The position numbers and the translations under genes were made by a program. Shown piece after piece: positions 53,021 through 57,587 of a DNA stretch of 57,587 nucleotides; position 1 is the stretch's first letter; every line of letters starts with the position of its first letter. The notes below the pieces were generated by a model, which was not told where the DNA came from, did no database searches, and saw only the letters and a program-made list of their open reading frames with translations. Source of the stretch: Planctomycetota bacterium (GTDB lineage Bacteria > Planctomycetota > UBA1135 > GCA-002686595); assembly GCA_012960475.1 (NCBI GenBank), contig DUBE01000013.1:1666-59252 (forward strand), written 5' to 3'.

Positions 53021-55339
53021 CTACTTCGCGACCAGCCTCAGGCTGCGGAGCTTCATGAGAGGGCCAGCTTGCTTCCGGTTGTGCACGCTGATCCGGTGAA
53101 GGCCGGGCTGGATGGTAACCGTGCCAACCGGTTGCTCCATGTACACGCCCCAGGAACCCGTCGACTGGATCTTCGCGCCCAGAACTGAAAGGTCCTTGCC
53201 GATGCGGATCTCGTAGTGACCGCCGTGCTCACCTTCCAGACAGGCTACAAGGGCCCGAACCTCATATGAACCGGGCTTTGCAACTTCGACCTCCCACTCG
53301 ACGTAGTCGTCCTTGTTACGCCAGTAGCCAAGCGACTTGTGGATGGCTTCATACCGCACGAGTTTCCCTCGCGCAGCAGCAGTGTCGGCCATCAGCTCTG
53401 TGGTCCCTGTCGGCTTGAGAATCTGTCGGTGGATCCGACCCGCGCCAACACGCATGACTTCCTGCAGTTTCTGGAGGTGATGGGTGTAGACCTCGCGTGG
53501 ATTGCAGCTCTCGGATTTGCACACAGCAGCTGCCATGCCAACGATCTCTCCCATGGCGCCGGTCGTCTTCATCACCCGCACCGCACCAAGCGCCTCGTGA
53601 GTCACACTGATGTCGCGGCCTGCCATAAAGAGATTGCCCAGGTTGCGGCTGTAGAGACATCGGTAGGGAACCCAGTATGGCTGCTTGTAGGTGAACCCCA
53701 CACCCTGGGTAGCTTCTGCGATGAACTCGTTCCCTTCGTGACCTTTGGAGTATTGCGTGTTCGGGTGATGGGTGTCGATGCCCCATGTGCAAGGGACACT
53801 CCCGTCAGGGTATTCCTTGCCGCTGCGGAGGTCCTCGCCGGAGAGCACCACGTCACCCAACAGGCGTCGTGACTCGCGCTTGCCTGCGATGTAGGCCACC
53901 CAATTGAGCCGGTGTGCGGGATACCGGTTCTCGACGTTCTTGATCGCGTCCCAGGCCCCATACATCGCGCGGAAATTCATATCCCGAACCCGCTCCATGT
54001 CGTGGATCGGGTCTCGGTCGAAACCATTCTCCCAGAACCAGTTCCCCAGCGTGATGGGAGTCGCCCCCGCAGTGGGCTCCTGCTGCCCCTTGGCCCGACC
54101 GGGAAAGGGCTTGTCGCTCAGGTCCACAGCCCACGGACACCGCGGGAACGTCGCACTCTGGGTGGCAGCCTGCAGCTCCGAAGATAGAGGGTCCTCATCG
54201 TCGCAGAGGCACTTGATGTTCCAGAGGTTACTGGCGCCCATATGCCCTCGCTCTGTTTGTTCAAAGTCCGCGCCACCCAGATAGCCGACGCAGCCATCGC
54301 CCGTGCTGTCGAGGAACCAGCGACCCCGGATGGAAACCCGGTGAGCGTTGCGAACGTTCTGGCACGTCACGGACCGGATCAACCCGCTGACGGTCGCCAC
54401 CCCGTTCATGCGGTATTCCATAAAGAGCGAGATGTTCGGCTCAGCCTTCACTATTCGCATCTTGCGGTCATCGTCGAAGACCACCGCCGCCTGACCGTTG
54501 GCCGAGTTCGCCTGGCGTGTCGGGACCAACTCCATGACCACATCCCCGACCCGCGCAAACGGCGGATGATTGAGTTTCCCTTGTGGCCACACACGGACCT
54601 CAGAGCTGGAATTGCCCCCCAGAACTGGCCGGTCCTGTACCAGGGCGACTCGCAAGCCAAGGCGCGCCGCCGTGACCGCCGCACTAGTACCGGCAATGCC
54701 GCCACCGATGATGACCAGATCAAACTCGCCAGCGTCTGTCGGCTCAGCCGGGATCCCGAGGCTGGACCGGCGGAAGCTCTCCAATTCCGTCATGTCTTCA
54801 GGAGGCTTCCAGCCGAGATCGGCGCTGAACACGATCGCATCGCAACGCCCTTCAAAACCGGTCAGATCATGCAGCACCACGCTGGTCTTGCCGTCGACCT
54901 CGACAAGACCACCGTCTTGCCAGTGCCATTTAGCTCCCTGGGTGCCGAAGGTGGTTCGCAAAGGCTTGCCATCGATGAGGAGCTGAAATCGCCCAGGTGC
55001 GCCGGGTGCCTTCCAGGGAGCGACCCAGTCCCTGGTGCGGACCCACACTCGCCGCTGACCAGCACTGTGGAAGTGGACGTGGGTCTTGGCGTCCTCGACC
55101 GGGACCCCCATTCCGTGTGCCAACAGGTACGGAGACCCCATCAGGTCCATGAACTGCTGGTCCAAGACCCAGCCTCCAAGGGTCTCAAAGGCCTCGGCCT
55201 CAACTAGGACAGACGTCCTGCGGGCTGGATCCTGAGTGGGAGATACCGATTGAGAATGCAACCCTGCTGTCAGGACACCAAATGCGATGACGCTGGCTAA
55301 GGCAGGGGTGCGCCCGAGGGTTGTGTGCAAGCTGTTCAT
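53021..55339 (-). CDS. Exported FAD-dependent oxidoreductase with C-terminal carbohydrate-module-like domain
   Basis: I start at the ATG at 55339-55337, with GGAG 7 bases upstream and a signal peptide (ALASVIAFGVLTAGLHSQ); 772 residues. A beta domain of about 190 residues comes first (VLVEAEAFETLGGWVLDQQF). The Rossmann FAD site is DLVIIGGGIAGTSAAVTAA, followed by VLGGNSSSEVRVW, typical of Planctomycetota/Bacteroidota FAD-dependent oxidoreductases of PF12831 type. MAGRDISVTHEALGAVRVM supplies the second FAD contact. The last 110 residues (DDYVEWEVEVAKPGSYEVRA, LHRISVHNRKQAGPL) resemble CBM6/DUF5077-like sugar-binding modules. Likely a secreted polysaccharide or sugar-oxidising enzyme. Convergent with the CHAT gene. 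Confidence 0.85.
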   Translation of the reverse strand: MNSLHTTLGRTPALASVIAFGVLTAGLHSQSVSPTQDPARRTSVLVEAEAFETLGGWVLDQQFMDLMGSPYLLAHGMGVPVEDAKTHVHFHSAGQRRVWVRTRDWVAPWKAPGAPGRFQLLIDGKPLRTTFGTQGAKWHWQDGGLVEVDGKTSVVLHDLTGFEGRCDAIVFSADLGWKPPEDMTELESFRRSSLGIPAEPTDAGEFDLVIIGGGIAGTSAAVTAARLGLRVALVQDRPVLGGNSSSEVRVWPQGKLNHPPFARVGDVVMELVPTRQANSANGQAAVVFDDDRKMRIVKAEPNISLFMEYRMNGVATVSGLIRSVTCQNVRNAHRVSIRGRWFLDSTGDGCVGYLGGADFEQTERGHMGASNLWNIKCLCDDEDPLSSELQAATQSATFPRCPWAVDLSDKPFPGRAKGQQEPTAGATPITLGNWFWENGFDRDPIHDMERVRDMNFRAMYGAWDAIKNVENRYPAHRLNWVAYIAGKRESRRLLGDVVLSGEDLRSGKEYPDGSVPCTWGIDTHHPNTQYSKGHEGNEFIAEATQGVGFTYKQPYWVPYRCLYSRNLGNLFMAGRDISVTHEALGAVRVMKTTGAMGEIVGMAAAVCKSESCNPREVYTHHLQKLQEVMRVGAGRIHRQILKPTGTTELMADTAAARGKLVRYEAIHKSLGYWRNKDDYVEWEVEVAKPGSYEVRALVACLEGEHGGHYEIRIGKDLSVLGAKIQSTGSWGVYMEQPVGTVTIQPGLHRISVHNRKQAGPLMKLRSLRLVAK

Positions 55340-55604
55340 CAGACTACTCCTGCATGGTATCCGAAGAGACTTCGGGATTCTGGCACCAGAGCTGCCCTGC
55401 AGCGCGAAATCGGGGAAATGGTCACTGTTGGATAGATCTGGCTTGCACCACTCCATCGCGAAGTGAGGACGTGGCCAAGCCCTGCTCAATGTGGCCAGAA
55501 CCCCTCGATCGCACCCTGGGACCTTGGAAAGGGTGTGTCTCACTTTGATTCAAGTGATTCAGAGCGCTGGTCGATAGCCGGGGCGCCGCCTAGCGCGGAC
55601 TCCC

Positions 55605-56123
55605 ATGCTGCCGAATCTCCTCCTGATCCTTGCCTCGGGCCTGCAAGCCCCCGCCCCAATCGAGATCCCCACCAGCTTGACGGGACACGATGTTGTTGCG
55701 GTGGTGCAAACCAGCGCCACTCATTTCTGCGCAGAGAACCCCTTCACCGAATCCGTCGTGATTCTGATCGGTTTGCGAGATGTTGGGCCCGTAGGAGGCT
55801 TGACCCTGGCCCCTGGCGCGCGCGTGGTATATCCCTTCCCTCGTGGCGGAGCCGACCACATGTGGTTCGAGGTCTTCAGCCGCAACGCCGAAGACGTGAC
55901 CCGCAGCCGCAAGCTGCACTTGACGGGAGCCGGGCAGGCAAGTGAAAACACCCTGTTCATCGAGCGCGCCAACAGCTGCCTCATCGCCTGGCGTAACGAC
56001 CAGCCGCTTGAGCGCATCGACCCCTTCGCCAGCCTGACCCCCCACGTCCCCGGCCACCCGCCGGTGGATGCACCCGCTGACCTGCCCCCAGTGATCAGCG
56101 ACAAGACTTTGCCTCCTGCCTGA
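55605..56123 (+). CDS. Small secreted protein of unknown function
   Basis: The 172-residue product has a short signal peptide (MLPNLLLILASGLQAPAP), then a beta-rich region with two Cys that could pair (TSATHFCAENP and ERANSCLIAWRN). The sequence LAPGARVVYPFPRGGADHMW suggests a beta-sandwich. The tail is Pro-rich. I recognise no family. A strong hairpin follows it, so it is probably a single-gene unit. The start has no clear ribosome-binding site, but the codon pattern and signal make this frame the best choice. Confidence 0.6.
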   Translation: MLPNLLLILASGLQAPAPIEIPTSLTGHDVVAVVQTSATHFCAENPFTESVVILIGLRDVGPVGGLTLAPGARVVYPFPRGGADHMWFEVFSRNAEDVTRSRKLHLTGAGQASENTLFIERANSCLIAWRNDQPLERIDPFASLTPHVPGHPPVDAPADLPPVISDKTLPPA

Positions 56124-56162
56124 GCGACGCTCTAAAGGATGTCAAGAGACAGATTGTTGTAA

Positions 56163-56190
56163 GCGGGGAGGAGCAATAGCTCCTCCCCGC
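56163..56190 (+). terminator. Strong stem-loop terminator after the small secreted protein
   Basis: A perfect 12-bp stem (GCGGGGAGGAGC with GCTCCTCCCCGC) closes an AATA loop, and is followed by TATTTCTT. It lies 40 bases past the stop. Good Rho-independent terminator, with a short, imperfect T tract. Confidence 0.75.
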
Positions 56191-56257
56191 TATTTCTTGG
56201 TCTGGTCCAGCGGACTGCTAGACTGGGAGCGCCCCTGCGACCCCATCGGGCACCCCC

Positions 56258-57388
56258 ATGGAACAGCTCTCCCAATGGCCCCTGCTGCAGCTGCTGCCCC
56301 TTTGCTGGGCGGTCGGACGACTTCTGCTGGCTCTCTTGCCAGCTGGAGAACCGGGTGGTGGTCGGATCGGAGAAACCTGGTTGGTGCAAGCCACATCTTT
56401 CGGACTGGGCTGGCTGGCCTTGGAGAGCGAAGGACGCTTCCTCAGTTGGATTGGTGTGGAACTGTCACCATGGGCGCAATGGGCTCCCTGGGGATTGTTG
56501 CTGTTGCTCTGGTGGGCTTCTCTGCCGGGCAGGATAGTACCGCGCCATGCACCTGAGCGTGACCCTGTGGGACTTGCAGAAAGGTGGGTATCTCGTCTGG
56601 GTCTGGTCCTCTGCCTGCTCGCGATCTTGTTGCGCGCACGGGTTGACCAAAAAACAGGTATTCCCGGGGAAGCAGCACACGTGATGTTGGAATCTGCAGC
56701 CCTGATAAGCGTTGTGGGGACCCTCTCGGTGTTGCGCACGCGTGGTTGGGTGCGGGCTCTGGTGTTGTTGGTTGGAGGCTTTGAGATCTTGGTGCATGAA
56801 CACCCCCTCGATCTGAATCAAGCGGCGGTCCTTTGCGGAACAGCGATAGGGTTGATGGGAGCCCTGGCCTGGGCGCGGCGAGGTGATCGCCGCAGCCGTG
56901 TGCTGTGTGCCCTGATTGCTTTGCTGCTCTGCGCCCAGGGCATTGTCGGGTGTTGCGCGGCCCTGGCCTTGGCTGGATCCCTTTGTGCGGGAACGGCACC
57001 GGTGCGTATCAAACAGACTCTGGCCGAGGTTGCGCCAGCCCTCGGGGTAGCGGGCTGGATCCTCATGCGTGATGTGAGTCCGCTGGGAACCACGCAAATC
57101 ATGCCGATCCCCTATCTGATCCTGGTTCTGTTGGGCCTGGCCGCAATTCGAGTTGCGCGACAAAAGGACAGGACCTGGGGGCGCATGGGAGGTCATGAAG
57201 CCTCGTTGCTCTGGGCTCAACCTGTGATCCTGCTGACCTGCGCGGCGCTTCTACCCCTCTCGCCTCCCCTGGGACTGCTCTTACTGGTGCCCGGACTGCT
57301 GAGTTTGACGGCCGGCCTGTTCGCACCCTTGGAGCGAAGTGCGCTGGCTCCTCCCTGCCCTTCGGTCAATGGAGTGCGGGTCAAATGA
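56258..57388 (+). CDS. Polytopic membrane protein of unknown function
   Basis: The 376-residue protein is made almost wholly of hydrophobic segments, about ten likely transmembrane helices (LLLLLWWASLPG, LGLVLCLLAILL, VLCALIALLLCAQGIVGCC, LILVLLGLAAIRV, LPLSPPLGLLLLVPGLLSL), with short charged loops. The overall look recalls small NADH-dehydrogenase ND2/ND4-like or ComEC-like proteins, but no diagnostic motif is visible and I do not name a family. It overlaps the next gene by ATGA, so it is in an operon continuing past the right edge. Confidence 0.65.
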   Translation: MEQLSQWPLLQLLPLCWAVGRLLLALLPAGEPGGGRIGETWLVQATSFGLGWLALESEGRFLSWIGVELSPWAQWAPWGLLLLLWWASLPGRIVPRHAPERDPVGLAERWVSRLGLVLCLLAILLRARVDQKTGIPGEAAHVMLESAALISVVGTLSVLRTRGWVRALVLLVGGFEILVHEHPLDLNQAAVLCGTAIGLMGALAWARRGDRRSRVLCALIALLLCAQGIVGCCAALALAGSLCAGTAPVRIKQTLAEVAPALGVAGWILMRDVSPLGTTQIMPIPYLILVLLGLAAIRVARQKDRTWGRMGGHEASLLWAQPVILLTCAALLPLSPPLGLLLLVPGLLSLTAGLFAPLERSALAPPCPSVNGVRVK

Positions 57389-57587
57389 CGAGCAAACCCA
57401 TGCCAGAGGCAGCCCTGGCCAAGCACCTGACCCAAGCACCCAGATCTTCAACCTGGAGGGAATTCCTGGAGCCCTTTCTCGCTGGACTCGATTCCCCCAC
57501 CGGCGACCGGATCATGATGCTGATGGAAGAGAGCCGCGGAGCTTGGGCGGTCCTGCTCGCACAGCAACCGGGAACGGCTCTGTTTGT
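57385..57587 (+). CDS. Start of an unrecognised gene, cut by the right edge
   Basis: An ATG at 57385 overlaps the stop of the membrane-protein gene (ATGA). The first 67 codons are open to the edge and give a soluble-looking start (MTSKPMPEAALAKHLTQAPR, then TWREFLEPFLAGLDSPTGDR). No family can be assigned from this fragment. Tight coupling suggests it works with the membrane protein. Confidence 0.6.
   Translation, partial: MTSKPMPEAALAKHLTQAPRSSTWREFLEPFLAGLDSPTGDRIMMLMEESRGAWAVLLAQQPGTALF

Overview
The window looks like a chromosomal segment of a high-GC bacterium of the Planctomycetota, probably one of the deep or uncultured lineages. The evidence is the combination of a giant secreted DUF1080 / PVC-type dehydrogenase-propeller / HEAT / LamG protein at the left edge, Gly-rich beta-helix and subtilase surface proteins with recurrent C-terminal modules, an ECF sigma / anti-sigma / TPR-CHAT operon, and an exported FAD-dependent oxidoreductase with a carbohydrate-module-like tail. 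This placement is inference; no rRNA, tRNA, CRISPR array, prophage or insertion sequence was seen. Genes are tightly packed and many are joined by ATGA stop/start overlaps.

Layout. 1-12.0 kb: the giant PVC-type protein (its C-terminus lies beyond the edge), a Dabb protein, a secreted esterase, a PLP decarboxylase, an HD hydrolase, an outer-membrane porin-like protein and a secreted S8 protease. 12.3-20.5 kb: a two-gene NAD-linked formate dehydrogenase facing an ABC importer operon. In BOTH the formate dehydrogenase catalytic subunit (TGA 14985-14987) and the importer's substrate-binding protein (TGA 20337-20339, minus strand) the homologous frame is interrupted by exactly one in-frame TGA, each followed by a hairpin at the spacing expected of a bacterial SECIS. 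I read both as selenocysteine codons. The Sec formate dehydrogenase is a known type; a Sec-containing SsuA/NrtA-type binding protein (Sec54-X3-Cys58 in the loop after the first strand) is not one I know, and is the best candidate for an undescribed system here.

20.8-30.9 kb (all minus): a likely long transcription unit with thiolase, 3-hydroxyacyl-CoA dehydrogenase, two cyclophilins, enoyl-CoA hydratase, a second thiolase, a fused LeuD-LeuC aconitase-family enzyme, a LeuB-like dehydrogenase and a secreted beta-helix protein. 31.2-38.1 kb: housekeeping genes (SirB1-like protein, LON-domain protein, GT-C glycosyltransferase, exonuclease III, DEAD-box helicase, ferredoxin, IspH).

38.2-48.5 kb (all minus): an outer-membrane DUF481 protein and a compact operon with thiolase, 3-hydroxybutyryl-CoA dehydrogenase, two acyl-CoA dehydrogenases, MeaB, a two-subunit B12-dependent mutase, a small HTH protein, an MBL hydrolase and a BtuF-like protein. 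The mutase carries Phe82 and Gln200 where methylmalonyl-CoA mutase has Tyr89 and Arg207, which predicts an isobutyryl-CoA mutase. With its neighbours it would convert isobutyryl-CoA to butyryl-CoA and then to acetyl-CoA.

48.8-52.9 kb: three overlapping genes encode an ECF sigma factor, a membrane anti-sigma factor and an exported TPR-CHAT (caspase-like) protein. 53-57.6 kb: an exported FAD oxidoreductase, a small secreted protein followed by a strong terminator hairpin, and two unrecognised genes, the last one cut by the edge.
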